64,000 nt of DNA from the NCBI RefSeq assembly GCF_900142465.1, contig NZ_FRAX01000013.1, positions 48,948-112,947 on the forward strand. The letters run 5' to 3'. Of this stretch, positions 1 through 9,075 are shown one piece after another. Both the position numbers and the translations under genes were made by a program. Every line of letters begins with the position of its first letter. Position 1 is the stretch's first letter. The DNA comes from Fibrobacter sp. UWH6 (GTDB taxonomy: Bacteria > Fibrobacterota > Fibrobacteria > Fibrobacterales > Fibrobacteraceae). Under the pieces are notes generated by a model. That model made no database searches. It worked only from the letters and a program-made list of their open reading frames with translations, and had not been told where the DNA came from.

Positions 1-568
1 TATCCTTCGCCGAAGAAATGGCCACCACGGGCTCTTCGGGGAATTCGTCGGGCGCAACCGCCGTCATGCCACATTCCGCCAAGACGTTCTTACCGGTTTC
101 CCGCCCGATGTAGTAAACCTCACGCAATTTCAGAGGGCCGCAGGCCTGATTTGCATTGGCGGCGGTTCCGGCCCGCAATTCCTTCACCAGGTCCTTCAGC
201 AAACTTCCCGACGAAATCGTCTCCGCTTCAGAAAAGTCAAACCCACGCTTTGCGGCATCCGCCGCCAGCACGCGGTCTACATCGCTGGCCGCATTGGTAA
301 TCAGGCGCACCTGCTTGCCCGCAGAACGCAAGGCCGCAAACCAGTCCCGGGCTCCCGGGTAAACAAAGGCTCCGCGGTTATACAAGGTCCCATAGCCATC
401 AAAGCAGAATGCGTCATACTTCTCCAGCAGTTCGCCAAAGGATACCGCCTGCGGTTCAGCCGCACCGAGGCCCTGAGCGCCAAGGCCATCGCGTTTTTGG
501 GGCAGACAGCCATCCCGATTCAATATTTCCAGATAGCGCTTGTAAATCTCAGTCTCAAAAAATTCCAT
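1..568 (-). CDS. HAD-superfamily phosphatase, 3' part cut off by the window edge
   Basis: The reading frame starts at the ATG at 568-566 and stays open for 189 codons to the first base of the window, so the C-terminal part is missing. HAD motif I is present as FDGYGTLYNRG near residue 57 (the Asp nucleophile with the D-x-Y-G-T form), followed by motif II as RLITNAA near residue 89. The spacing and the DGYGTL..ITNAA pair fit NagD/pyridoxal-phosphatase or haloacid-dehalogenase-like hydrolases, which dephosphorylate small metabolites. About 48 residues precede motif I, longer than usual, so the true start might be further in. Substrate cannot be told from sequence. Confidence 0.8.
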   Translation of the reverse strand, partial: MEFFETEIYKRYLEILNRDGCLPQKRDGLGAQGLGAAEPQAVSFGELLEKYDAFCFDGYGTLYNRGAFVYPGARDWFAALRSAGKQVRLITNAASDVDRVLAADAAKRGFDFSEAETISSGSLLKDLVKELRAGTAANANQACGPLKLREVYYIGRETGKNVLAECGMTAVAPDEFPEEPVVAISSAKD

Positions 569-680
569 TTAAAGCTCAAAAAAATGCGCCGGTTCTTTCA
601 AAGCCGACGCAGTTCAACAACGAGTTTTCCGCAGCAGTTTGCCGAAGCAATTTGCCCCCAGCAGTTTGCCGCCTAAAAAA

Positions 681-1325
681 TTAAGCGTCGCTTCTCAGAA
701 TGCCGTAGTCGCGGCCTTCTACGGGAATCACCAGCTGCAGGCGGGAAAGCACGTCGATATGCTTGTCGAATTCCGCCTTGAAATCTTCGCCCAGAACTTC
801 TTCGTCGTCGTGGGCCAAGTTGTAGGCGATGTAGCTGCCATCGGGGAAAATGGAAATGCAGCAATCCCAGGTAATGTCGCCTTCCTGTTCCTCTTCGTCG
901 TCATCGCGGTCCTTGCTTTCAAGCATCAGCATGGGCTGGGGAGCGGGAATGGCGTCGGCATGGCCGTTCTCGAAAATGAAGTAGTTGCGGCTGATCAGCT
1001 CATGTTCCAGGGCCATGGTGCTGGGGGTACGTTCGAACTCGTTGCGCAGACGGTGGATATTGCCCAGGTCATCTTCGTAAGGGTCCTGGAAATCTTGGGG
1101 CAGCACCACCTGATAGTAGTCAAATTCCTTGCCCTTGGCGGCATAGGTATCGGACCATTCCTTGGGAGGTTCGGGGCGGGTCGTCAAGAAATCTTCAAAA
1201 GCATCCAGGATGTCGGACAAGCGGGAACTCCACTGTTCGCCCTTCTGCTTCTGCACCAGTTCCATGAAATTCTTAAGGCGTTCTTCGCCATTCACTTCTT
1301 TCAGTTCTTCGTTTTCTTCAGCCAT
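681..1325 (-). CDS. Conserved-looking acidic protein of unknown function
   Basis: A 214-residue soluble protein, with no signal peptide or membrane segment. It is rich in Asp and Glu, with an acidic run DRDDDEEEQEGD near residues 145-156. The start is placed at the ATG at 1325 behind an AAGAGA ribosome site. The frame continues 40 codons upstream, but that stretch is a translated intergenic repeat (HPERSEG) and is unlikely to be coding. I do not recognise the family. Weak similarity in style to SMI1/SUKH or DUF-type cytosolic proteins cannot be claimed. It sits alone between the HAD gene and the aspartoacylase-like gene, all on the minus strand. Confidence 0.7.
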   Translation of the reverse strand: MAEENEELKEVNGEERLKNFMELVQKQKGEQWSSRLSDILDAFEDFLTTRPEPPKEWSDTYAAKGKEFDYYQVVLPQDFQDPYEDDLGNIHRLRNEFERTPSTMALEHELISRNYFIFENGHADAIPAPQPMLMLESKDRDDDEEEQEGDITWDCCISIFPDGSYIAYNLAHDDEEVLGEDFKAEFDKHIDVLSRLQLVIPVEGRDYGILRSDA

Positions 1326-1357
1326 ACAATCGTTCTCTTGTTCTAAATAAATTCTAG

Positions 1358-1425
1358 TTCCTTCGCTCCGCTCAGGATGACGCGGAAGGGGTTCAGGATG
1401 ACACGGAAGGGAGGTCAGGATGACA
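1358..1425. repeat. Intergenic short repeat with three AGGATGAC units
   Basis: Three copies of the octamer AGGATGAC occur in 50 bases. The first follows CCTTCGCTCCGCTC, and a near copy of that whole unit occurs at 56111-56143. On the opposite strand it reads as the HPERSEG peptide often seen where such dispersed repeats are mistranslated. Function unknown. Confidence 0.6.
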
Positions 1426-1449
1426 TCGCTTTCAAGATGTTCCAAGTTT

Positions 1450-2349
1450 TTACCACTCTTCCACGGTCTTTGTGGTGAGGCTCATGGCGATGTCTTTTTC
1501 GTAATAGGCGGGTTCGCTGATAAAGATGGGGTACACCGGGCTTTCACCATGGTACAGTATATCCTTACCGTCAAACGTTCTGAACAGCTTATCCCCATCC
1601 TTCAATTCACAATAGTCGTGTCCCATGAGATTGGGGTGGATCATGGCCTGGATCGCTCCGCCGCCCTGGGGCTTGGGGTAGCCGATATCCTTGAACTGGG
1701 TGTACACATCCACCTTGATGGGCGGGCGTTTCTGCAGTTCGCCGCGGTTCCATTCTTCGGCCAGTTCCAGGTAGCGCTGGACCAGCTTTTCGGAGCGCTC
1801 AAAAATGGCGGCGTCCAGAGTCCCGTGCTGCTGGGGGCCAATCTCTATGCAGATGTCCGCCTTGGCCACCGTACCGAAGTAGGGCGAGGCGCTGCGTTCC
1901 TCGGGCTGGTAATAAATCCAGGCGTCAGAAAATTCCTGAGTCAAAACCGCAGAGGCTCTCATGCAGAAGGGATCCCTGTCAGAAAGGATCAGGCACATGC
2001 CCATGTTGGATCCGGTGTTGTGGACATCCAGAATCAGGTCGGTTTTGGTATCGGGGCCCTTGGGTCCGTAAATTTCGTTCAGCTCCTTAGACCGGCGGAA
2101 CTCATACTGCTGGGGAGTCCCATTCATATCCAGGCAGGTCTGGGAGAAGGCGCGGTTCAGGTCGTGGTCCCGATAGCGGCGGTTCAACCTTATGGCTTCG
2201 GGATTGGCAAGTACCAGTTCGACCTTTGCACTTTTACATAAATTGTTATAACATTCAGGATTATCCATCCACTTCTGAACCAGACGCACACCAGTACGCT
2301 CGTTACCGTGGGTGCCCCCCGAAACAACAATCGTATTTATCAAGCTCAT
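1450..2349 (-). CDS. Aspartoacylase / succinylglutamate desuccinylase family zinc deacylase
   Basis: A 299-residue M14-like zinc hydrolase. The first zinc motif is GGTHGNERTG (His14, Glu17), the DLNRAF motif lies near residue 63, and the third zinc ligand is in LDVHNT (His110). The catalytic glutamate is probably in CIEIGPQQHG near residue 170. This family releases acetate from N-acetylaspartate or succinate from N-succinylglutamate. Overall length and the NRAF motif fit the aspartoacylase branch best. It has no arginine-succinyltransferase neighbours, so the substrate is open. It diverges from the carboxyltransferase gene, with 167 bases between them for both promoters. Confidence 0.85.
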   Translation of the reverse strand: MSLINTIVVSGGTHGNERTGVRLVQKWMDNPECYNNLCKSAKVELVLANPEAIRLNRRYRDHDLNRAFSQTCLDMNGTPQQYEFRRSKELNEIYGPKGPDTKTDLILDVHNTGSNMGMCLILSDRDPFCMRASAVLTQEFSDAWIYYQPEERSASPYFGTVAKADICIEIGPQQHGTLDAAIFERSEKLVQRYLELAEEWNRGELQKRPPIKVDVYTQFKDIGYPKPQGGGAIQAMIHPNLMGHDYCELKDGDKLFRTFDGKDILYHGESPVYPIFISEPAYYEKDIAMSLTTKTVEEW

Positions 2350-2516
2350 ATTTCAAATATAAATATTCTCTACCTAGTCCGTTTTGAGGTTTATGATTGT
2401 AAAAAGTATCGTTAGACCTAATTTAGGTTCAACACGGGCCTACCACATTTATTATATTCATCGGCGTATTTTATTGAATTAATACACACGGGGTTATAAG
2501 CCCCATAGGAAGACAC

Positions 2517-4085
2517 ATGAAAAAGATCAAGTTCCAGGATACCTCCTTCCGTGATGGTTTCCAGTCTATTTTCGGTGCCCGCGTGTTCGCAAAGGACTTC
2601 ATGCCGGCTGTTGAAGCTGCATGCCACGCAGGTATCACCCACTTTGAAGCAGGTGGCGGCGCCCGTTTCCAGGCCCTCTACCAGAACTGCGGCGAAGACG
2701 CATTCGACATGATGGACGAATTCCGCCGCGTCGTTGGCCCCAAGGCTCGTCTGCAGACCCTGGCCCGCGGTATTAACGTTGTGGCTCTGGCACCCCAGCC
2801 CCGCGACATGATCAAGCTCCATGCCGACATGTTCAAGAAGCACGGCATGACCCGTATCCGTAACTTCGACGCTCTCAACGACGTGAACAACCTGATCTAC
2901 TCCGGTAAGTGCATTACCGAAGCCGGTCTGGAACACGAAGTCGTGGTTACCATGATGGAACTTCCTCCGGGATGCGAAGGCGCACACGATGCCGCTTTCT
3001 ACGAACGCATCCTCAAGAACATCCTGGACGCAGGCGTTCCGTTTGCTTCCGTTTGCTTCAAGGACGCTTCCGGTACCGCCAACCCCACCAAGGTTTACGA
3101 AACCTTCAAGCGCGCTCGTAAGCTCCTGGGCGACGATGTCGAACTCCGCATCCACAGCCATGATACCTGCGGTACTGGTGTTGCTCAGTACAAGGCAGCT
3201 ATCGAAGGTGGCGCAGACGGCGTTGACCTGGCTCGCAAGCCCCTTTCCGGTGGTACTTCCCAGCCCGACCTGTTCTCCATGTTCCACGCTCTCAAGGGCA
3301 CCGACTACAAGCTGGCTCTCGGCGAAGACGGTATCGTTGACGATCACATCAAGGAACTCATGGACGCAAACAACGTCGCCGTTGAATGCCTCAAGGACTA
3401 CAACTTCCCGCCCGAAGCTCGTCAGATCTCTCCGGACGTGATCTTCTCCCCCATGCCGGGTGGCGCACTTACCGCCAACACCCTCATGATGCGCGAAACC
3501 AAGACCTTCCACCTGTACGACAAGGTGATCAAGAACATGAGCGAATGCGTGGCTCGCGGCGGCTTTGCTTCTTCCGTGACCCCGGTTTCTCAGTTCTACT
3601 TCCAGCAGGCCTACATGAACACCATCAACGAAAACGCTGGTCGTGATCGTTGGTTCAAGATGACTGAAGGCTACGGCAAGATGCTCCTTGGCTACCAGGG
3701 TAAGACTCCTTGCGAACCGGATCCGGAACTCGTGAAGATCGCAGCAGACCAGTTCAAGATGGAACCGTTCTCTGTGGCTCATCCGGGCGTTCAGTGCGCA
3801 GAAGAAATCCTTGAACCGGGTATTCCGGCTGCAAAGAAGCAGCTTGAAGAAAACGGTCTTCCTGTTACCGACGAAAACATCTTCATCGTCGGCTGTCTCC
3901 AGACCAAGGCTGGCAATAAGGGTATCGAATTCCTCAAGGGTAACCGCCACATTGGCGTTCCCAAGAAGGACCCGAACGCAGCACCGGCTGTGGACACCAA
4001 GAACATGAAGGCTGGTCAGGCTTCTACTTACCGTATCGCCCTCGGCAACCAGAGCTGGGACGTTCAGGTAAGCACCCTTAAGTAA
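2517..4085 (+). CDS. Carboxyltransferase subunit (oxaloacetate decarboxylase alpha / transcarboxylase 5S-like)
   Basis: A 522-residue HMGL-fold carboxyltransferase, which moves CO2 between a biotin carrier and pyruvate/oxaloacetate. It shows the RDGFQS metal motif (Asp13), the probable carbamylated lysine in CFKDASG (Lys182) and the metal pair HSHD (His213, His215). The body is followed by a conserved carboxylase-type region. There is no biotinyl MKM motif at the C-terminus, so a separate carrier protein must supply biotin. This fits the 5S subunit of methylmalonyl-CoA carboxytransferase or a decarboxylase alpha subunit, in line with succinate/propionate metabolism. The codon use is strongly biased to a few codons, suggesting high expression. 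A strong terminator follows at 4140-4180. Confidence 0.85.
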   Translation: MKKIKFQDTSFRDGFQSIFGARVFAKDFMPAVEAACHAGITHFEAGGGARFQALYQNCGEDAFDMMDEFRRVVGPKARLQTLARGINVVALAPQPRDMIKLHADMFKKHGMTRIRNFDALNDVNNLIYSGKCITEAGLEHEVVVTMMELPPGCEGAHDAAFYERILKNILDAGVPFASVCFKDASGTANPTKVYETFKRARKLLGDDVELRIHSHDTCGTGVAQYKAAIEGGADGVDLARKPLSGGTSQPDLFSMFHALKGTDYKLALGEDGIVDDHIKELMDANNVAVECLKDYNFPPEARQISPDVIFSPMPGGALTANTLMMRETKTFHLYDKVIKNMSECVARGGFASSVTPVSQFYFQQAYMNTINENAGRDRWFKMTEGYGKMLLGYQGKTPCEPDPELVKIAADQFKMEPFSVAHPGVQCAEEILEPGIPAAKKQLEENGLPVTDENIFIVGCLQTKAGNKGIEFLKGNRHIGVPKKDPNAAPAVDTKNMKAGQASTYRIALGNQSWDVQVSTLK

Positions 4086-4139
4086 TAGCCGCAGACTGCT
4101 GCTCGCCAAGCCGACGCAAGTCGGCTACGGCAGTTCTAA

Positions 4140-4180
4140 CAAGAAGCCCCGCGATTCAACTCGCGGGGTTTCTTGTTTTT
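4140..4180 (+). terminator. Strong bidirectional terminator
   Basis: Stem CCCCGCGA / TCGCGGGG with loop TTCAAC, extended by CAAGAA/TTCTTG and flanked by T-runs on one side and A-runs on the other. It serves the carboxyltransferase gene and possibly the convergent lipoprotein gene at 4210. A second small hairpin (AGCCGAC-gcaa-GTCGGCT) lies just before it near 4112-4129. Confidence 0.9.
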
Positions 4181-4209
4181 TATTCTTGTTTTTGTTCTTG
4201 TTAATTATT

Positions 4210-5013
4210 CTAGAACGTGAAGGTTTTACCCGCATACAGGGTAAGGCCCAGCAGGTCTTCGTAGGCGGCGCCACCAAAGAATCCAGTGGGGTGGCTGTAG
4301 GTCAGCTTAACGCTACCAAGCCAGTCTTCCGGGTCGCCCTTGAAATAGGTATCCACTTCGGCCACCACGTTGCCGTACTGCCCCTGCTTGCCCAGGTGGG
4401 CGCCAAGCCAGACCGCAGAGACAACTCCAAAGCCCACATTCCGATCGACGTCATCCATGATCTTTTTCTCACTGAGCTTATCGCGGAGATCGTCGTAGTC
4501 AGAGCTACCCTGGTAGAACTGCATTCCGGCACCAAGCCCCATGATCATCAAGGAACCGGGGTTAAAGTCAGCACCTACAAGAACTCGTTCCTGAACATTC
4601 CAGAAGCTGTAGTCCTTCTGGCCTTCCTTAGTAGAGAGCCACTGCCTGTACTTTTCGTTTTCGCCGTGATTCTTGCAATCACTCTCTGTGCAGGACATGG
4701 AAAGGGAACCGCCAAAGGCCCCTGCCGCGGCATTCACAAACAGCGGAGACAAAGAACCGCCAAAGCGATAAGTCAGGCCCAGGTCGCCACCACCAGACAT
4801 CACCTTATCCAAGTTGCGGTCTTCTGAATTACGGTTCCAGAAACCGCTAGCAGACAAAGTCACCTTCTGGGAGTCGTCATTTCCATCGACTCGATGATCC
4901 AGGGGGACTGGCATCAGGGAAGCCCCCATAGAGCGAGCCTTGGGAAGAAGGCAGCCGGTCAAGTTCAACGACAGTGCAGCCATGGTAACCATGGCGATGG
5001 TACTCTTATTCAT
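4210..5013 (-). CDS. Outer-membrane lipoprotein of unknown function
   Basis: A 267-residue exported lipoprotein. A hydrophobic leader ends in the lipobox LTGC (Cys21). The mature part is rich in Gly and alternating aromatic residues (for example GDLGLTYRFGG and the C-terminal LTLYAGKTFTF), a pattern typical of small beta-barrels or barrel-like porins ending in phenylalanine. Two further cysteines in SCTESDC may form a disulfide. The start has a GGAG-type ribosome site. No specific family is recognised. It converges on the carboxyltransferase gene and is followed leftward by the shared terminator. Confidence 0.7.
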   Translation of the reverse strand: MNKSTIAMVTMAALSLNLTGCLLPKARSMGASLMPVPLDHRVDGNDDSQKVTLSASGFWNRNSEDRNLDKVMSGGGDLGLTYRFGGSLSPLFVNAAAGAFGGSLSMSCTESDCKNHGENEKYRQWLSTKEGQKDYSFWNVQERVLVGADFNPGSLMIMGLGAGMQFYQGSSDYDDLRDKLSEKKIMDDVDRNVGFGVVSAVWLGAHLGKQGQYGNVVAEVDTYFKGDPEDWLGSVKLTYSHPTGFFGGAAYEDLLGLTLYAGKTFTF

Positions 5014-5103
5014 TTTTATCTCCTTTTTACATCCCTACGCAATCAAAATCTTGCCTGTAAAAAAGCATATAAATTTTACATAATTTTATATGCAACACAC
5101 AAG

Positions 5104-7611
5104 TTATTCTAACAAAATATCCTGGATAACGCAAGATTCCGAAGTTTTCATACCTAAAATGGACAATCGGCTTGCAGACAATCCAAAATTAGGCGTAACG
5201 CGGGTATCCACAATCAAATCCAGGGGAATCAGGGCCGCACTTGTACCCGCCGGGGCAAAGTCCCTAAGGCGACGAGCGCCCCCTCGATAGGAATCGAAAT
5301 ACACGGCCGTTTCACTACAAGTACCCTGCTTAAAGGACACCCGCAAGTTTGAAAATCCCCTCAAGGACTTTGCACTATCAAAGATGATATGGACTCCCCT
5401 TTCCGCAGCATCGAAATCAATCTGCAAAGCCTTTTGACCTTGAGCCGTCGGCATATAGCGCACCCGGGTAGAAGACAGCCACGGTGTCACCTTGTAAGAC
5501 GAGTTGGGGTAAATTATGTTGGACTTGATCTGATCCGGTTCAGGCATTTCTACACCGGTCACCACAAGCCTTGGATTCGACAACGCCACACGGCCTCCAT
5601 CGGAATTCAGCACAAGGCGAATCCACCTGTAGGTGCTGGGGGCATTCCTGCTAAAGGGCATTTTCCAGCGCAAGGTATGTTTCTTGCCATCGACAGGGAC
5701 CTTCACTTCGGTCAGCTGAAGCTGGTTGGAATTGTTCTTGCCCTTATGCAGAAGGAGTTCTGCACGCATCCAGTCATTCTTTGCGTTCTCCACCTTTACA
5801 TCAACTTCAAAGGAACTCCCTTCCGGAATGTTTTCGCCGTAGTCAAACCAGGCCACACGATGCCAGCCTGCAGCCAAGTCAAACTTGACGGTACCGCTCT
5901 TTTCGGTGGCAGAAGTCTTGTAGTCATACCTGGCATAAGGGAATTTCTTCGTCTGGGTAAGGCCGGCATTCTTCACGATTGCAGGGATATTGGCATTATC
6001 CATGCAGCTGGCCTTCGGAGTAAAATGTTCCGCCAGATAGGCATTACGATATTCCTTGCGGGCCGTATCATAATCCGCCTTGGCCAATTCACACAGAACC
6101 CTCCAAATGTCCGTCTGAATACCCCGGAGAACCGTCGTATCCAACTCGCCCTTACTTACAGGAAGTTCAATATGATGGGGTCCCTTTGAATCCTTATAGC
6201 GGGGATGTGTCGGATCGACGCCGTAAAAGGCTGTCGCGGTGCTATGGCTACCCGGCTTTTCAAAATTCAATCCGCTAGACGACTGGCTAAAGGCACACCC
6301 CTGGTTCATGGCCATCTTGCCATTACACTTTAAATCCATGGCACTAGCCGTAGGAATGAAAGTACTCTGGGTCTGATATAGGGTATCAGCATCCCACCCT
6401 GTGCTCAAGGAGAAATGAGCCCCGAGGATTTTCATCTTCATACCGCTGGGCATGGCATTCAGCATTCCCTTTCTCAGGTTATTATACATCACCTTAGAAA
6501 AAGGGTAAGTACTCCCCTGTACGAAATCATATTTGGAATAGCGGACTTCATCTCTTTTGAAATCTTCGCTAATCTTACGATAAATTCGATTGTAGGAAAG
6601 ACTCAAAGAATCGCTCCCCGGCGCATACAGGTAACTTTCGGCACGGCCCATTACGGTACCCGCCTTCTTAGCCCTGCGATTCAACTTGAAGTAAGTCTTG
6701 GAATGGGAAATTTCCTTACCCTTCAGCAGCCCCTGGGCCACAAGAACAGAAGGGAAGCCCTTGTATTCCGCAGCCTTGCGGTAATCCCCGAAAAGGAATC
6801 TGTTCGAAGAGAAATCCTCCTTTACCACCGTAGGCGTAAAAAAGAGGTGCTGACTTCGCTTCTCTAGCCTGGCCAACAGCAAGTCCTGGGCACCATCCCC
6901 CTGAATTAAATCCCTGAAGGCTTCAGCTTCACTGCTTCCGCCCCTTTCGGCCCAGAAGTCAATCGTGTAAAGCAGGCTTTTAGGAATTACGGCCCCTTGA
7001 TGGGGCGAATCCAGCGAGGCAAACAGGCGCACAGGAGCATCAGACGAAGAGCGGGCAGAATCATACTTGTAGGCACCATAGCGGCCGATAATTCCCCCTT
7101 GGCTAATGCCCATAACTACAAAGCCGTCGACAGAACGGTTGGCAAAGCCGAACAACTTATTCCTGTTCATGAATTTCATGAGGTCCGTAAAATGTTCGGC
7201 ATTTTTCTGCAGGGACTGCAGAACCGTTTCCGAGAACTGCACCAGCACAGGGGTATATCCCAGATCAGAAAGTAGGCTAGAAAGCCCCATCTGACTGGCA
7301 TCATCCTGAAAACTGGAGAGGGTCCTTTGGTTACCGGGGTCCAGATTGATTCCGTCGATAATCAGGAAGGGGCGAACCAGATTAAAGCCCAGCTTCTGCC
7401 CCGAATTCTGTTCGGCATTGATCACACGGATGCGAACATCGTGCCTAGAGGAACTACTGCAGCTTTTTCCGTCGGCATCCACAGGCGCCATGCCATAGGA
7501 ATCCTTTACGCAAGTACGGCTGCCGTCTTTATAGAAGAACAGGTCCTTTACCGAGGCAAAAGAAGAGGCCGCGGCAAACAGAAGTGTCGCCATCAACAAG
7601 AAGAAACGCAT
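5104..7611 (-). CDS. Secreted lipase-like alpha/beta hydrolase with C-terminal accessory domains
   Basis: An 835-residue exported protein. Residues 1-19 form a signal peptide ending in SSFA. The nucleophile elbow is GISQGG (Ser170), inside VVMGISQGGIIGRYGAY, and FASLDSPHQG follows about 40 residues later, as in lipases and PGAP1/esterase-like enzymes. Residues from about 540 onward form beta-rich regions that look like two accessory or carbohydrate-binding modules. The start codon overlaps the stop of the upstream gene as TAATG, so translation is coupled and the two products probably work together. The substrate may be lipid or an acylated plant polymer. This is inference. Confidence 0.75.
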   Translation of the reverse strand: MRFFLLMATLLFAAASSFASVKDLFFYKDGSRTCVKDSYGMAPVDADGKSCSSSSRHDVRIRVINAEQNSGQKLGFNLVRPFLIIDGINLDPGNQRTLSSFQDDASQMGLSSLLSDLGYTPVLVQFSETVLQSLQKNAEHFTDLMKFMNRNKLFGFANRSVDGFVVMGISQGGIIGRYGAYKYDSARSSSDAPVRLFASLDSPHQGAVIPKSLLYTIDFWAERGGSSEAEAFRDLIQGDGAQDLLLARLEKRSQHLFFTPTVVKEDFSSNRFLFGDYRKAAEYKGFPSVLVAQGLLKGKEISHSKTYFKLNRRAKKAGTVMGRAESYLYAPGSDSLSLSYNRIYRKISEDFKRDEVRYSKYDFVQGSTYPFSKVMYNNLRKGMLNAMPSGMKMKILGAHFSLSTGWDADTLYQTQSTFIPTASAMDLKCNGKMAMNQGCAFSQSSSGLNFEKPGSHSTATAFYGVDPTHPRYKDSKGPHHIELPVSKGELDTTVLRGIQTDIWRVLCELAKADYDTARKEYRNAYLAEHFTPKASCMDNANIPAIVKNAGLTQTKKFPYARYDYKTSATEKSGTVKFDLAAGWHRVAWFDYGENIPEGSSFEVDVKVENAKNDWMRAELLLHKGKNNSNQLQLTEVKVPVDGKKHTLRWKMPFSRNAPSTYRWIRLVLNSDGGRVALSNPRLVVTGVEMPEPDQIKSNIIYPNSSYKVTPWLSSTRVRYMPTAQGQKALQIDFDAAERGVHIIFDSAKSLRGFSNLRVSFKQGTCSETAVYFDSYRGGARRLRDFAPAGTSAALIPLDLIVDTRVTPNFGLSASRLSILGMKTSESCVIQDILLE

Positions 7612-8879
7612 TATTTCACCTCCACTGCAATATTCTGAGTAACCGTCATATCACCATCTGCAAGGCGGACACTCACGCTGTTTTTACCGGCAGAATCGAA
7701 TTCTACGCGGACCTTTGATTTCAGGGGAACATTCACCCATCTTTTGCCATCGTGGATTTCTAGAGTCGGAATAGAACTGCGGTTAGTGGCAATAAAATAG
7801 GGGTCATAGTAAATTTCAAGTACAGACCCAGAAACCTCTGACGAAGGCACCCCTGCCAGCAGCGCCCTGCCCGACTCAAAATCAGAAACTTCGCAGGAAG
7901 TATCGGCACAGACGCGGTAGGCATAGTCCACATTACCGACGAGGACAGGCATGACGCGATTATCATACCCCGCCGTAAATTCCGCCGCCTCGTAGAACAG
8001 CGCCTTCGGATTCGCCATGGCGCTATCCCGCAAACGGTTCCGTTCAATCAGATACATACTGTTAAACCAACCTCGGCGAGATTCCTCGGGAGTAAGCTCC
8101 GCAGATTCCATAAAGTTCTGGATTTGCAGATGTTCCTGTTCAGCCAATACAAAGTCGGCGTTGGTGGAGTCGGCGATCTTTACGCGGGATACAGAATCGT
8201 AGGCGGCAGAAGTTTCTGTAGCCGCAACGCTCCTGAACCGGGTTTCGCGACGGGGACTTGCAGGAACCACATCGCTAAAGGAATAGTCCACCACCAATTC
8301 CCGGGATTCCTCGTCGGAGTCGCCATCGACCATACCATCAACACCCACGGCACAGCTAAAGGCGATGTTATCCAGAACGAGAGTCTCATAGCTGTTGGCG
8401 GGAACGTCATAAAGTCCAACGCCAAGCCTCTGGACAAGTCCACCGGCAGAACCCACAATCGAGGCGACGGGAATTTCCAGGTGGTTCGGCACACCGGCAG
8501 ACACATTCACATAATGTACCGCGCTAACGCCGAAATCACCCTCCAGCCAGACGCCCACCTTCCCCGCCCGGGAAGCCGACAGGTCCAAAGACAGGTTGCC
8601 TCCAGGAACGTTTACCGGCATGCGATCCAGGACCATGGTTCCGCTCCAGTCGCCCGCAGAAGCCTTCGCTCCAGAAATGCGGATATACGGCGGGACCAAA
8701 GTTCCCATGTTTCCCCAGTTAGCCTTCCACTCCGGAGATTCCGGAAATGTATTTCCGGCCTCCATCACACCAGATTCGCCACCCTTGTACAAGATGACCT
8801 CGTTACAAACCTGCGCAAAGCTCGAAAGAGACAATACGGTCCCAATCAAGGCTGCGCACCTTGATACCCTATTTTTCAT
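7611..8879 (-). CDS. Exported protein translationally coupled to the lipase-like gene
   Basis: A 422-residue protein starting at the ATG at 8879, chosen because it begins a clean signal peptide (MKNRVSR..SLSSFA). The first 150 residues are a beta-sandwich-like segment that includes DWSGTMVLDRM and LDNIAFSCAV, similar in style to carbohydrate-binding modules. The middle is acidic and Ser-rich. The rest is a beta-rich domain. Its stop overlaps the next start (TAATG), marking a two-gene operon. I cannot name the family. A role as partner, chaperone or binding module of the hydrolase is inference from coupling only. The 196-base gap to the divergent protease gene holds both promoters. Confidence 0.65.
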   Translation of the reverse strand: MKNRVSRCAALIGTVLSLSSFAQVCNEVILYKGGESGVMEAGNTFPESPEWKANWGNMGTLVPPYIRISGAKASAGDWSGTMVLDRMPVNVPGGNLSLDLSASRAGKVGVWLEGDFGVSAVHYVNVSAGVPNHLEIPVASIVGSAGGLVQRLGVGLYDVPANSYETLVLDNIAFSCAVGVDGMVDGDSDEESRELVVDYSFSDVVPASPRRETRFRSVAATETSAAYDSVSRVKIADSTNADFVLAEQEHLQIQNFMESAELTPEESRRGWFNSMYLIERNRLRDSAMANPKALFYEAAEFTAGYDNRVMPVLVGNVDYAYRVCADTSCEVSDFESGRALLAGVPSSEVSGSVLEIYYDPYFIATNRSSIPTLEIHDGKRWVNVPLKSKVRVEFDSAGKNSVSVRLADGDMTVTQNIAVEVK

Positions 8880-9075
8880 GATTTCTCCAAAAGAGAAGTT
8901 TTTATCTAGTAGATATAAAGGGTCCGTAAATGAGGCCCAAAAAAAGTCACTCGGAGTGAACTTGTGTGCAAAGTTAAACAAACAAGATGGAATTGTAAAG
9001 AGGATGAGATTGTATTCACAGAAAAAGCAACCGGCTCTCCCAAAAAAAATTTATCTTTCTCTGCAGGAGTTTAAC

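Noticed and set aside
2418..4109. 563-codon open frame on the minus strand over the carboxyltransferase gene
   Set aside because: Pure shadow: the plus frame has all family motifs and strong codon bias, and the minus frame has no recognisable domain.
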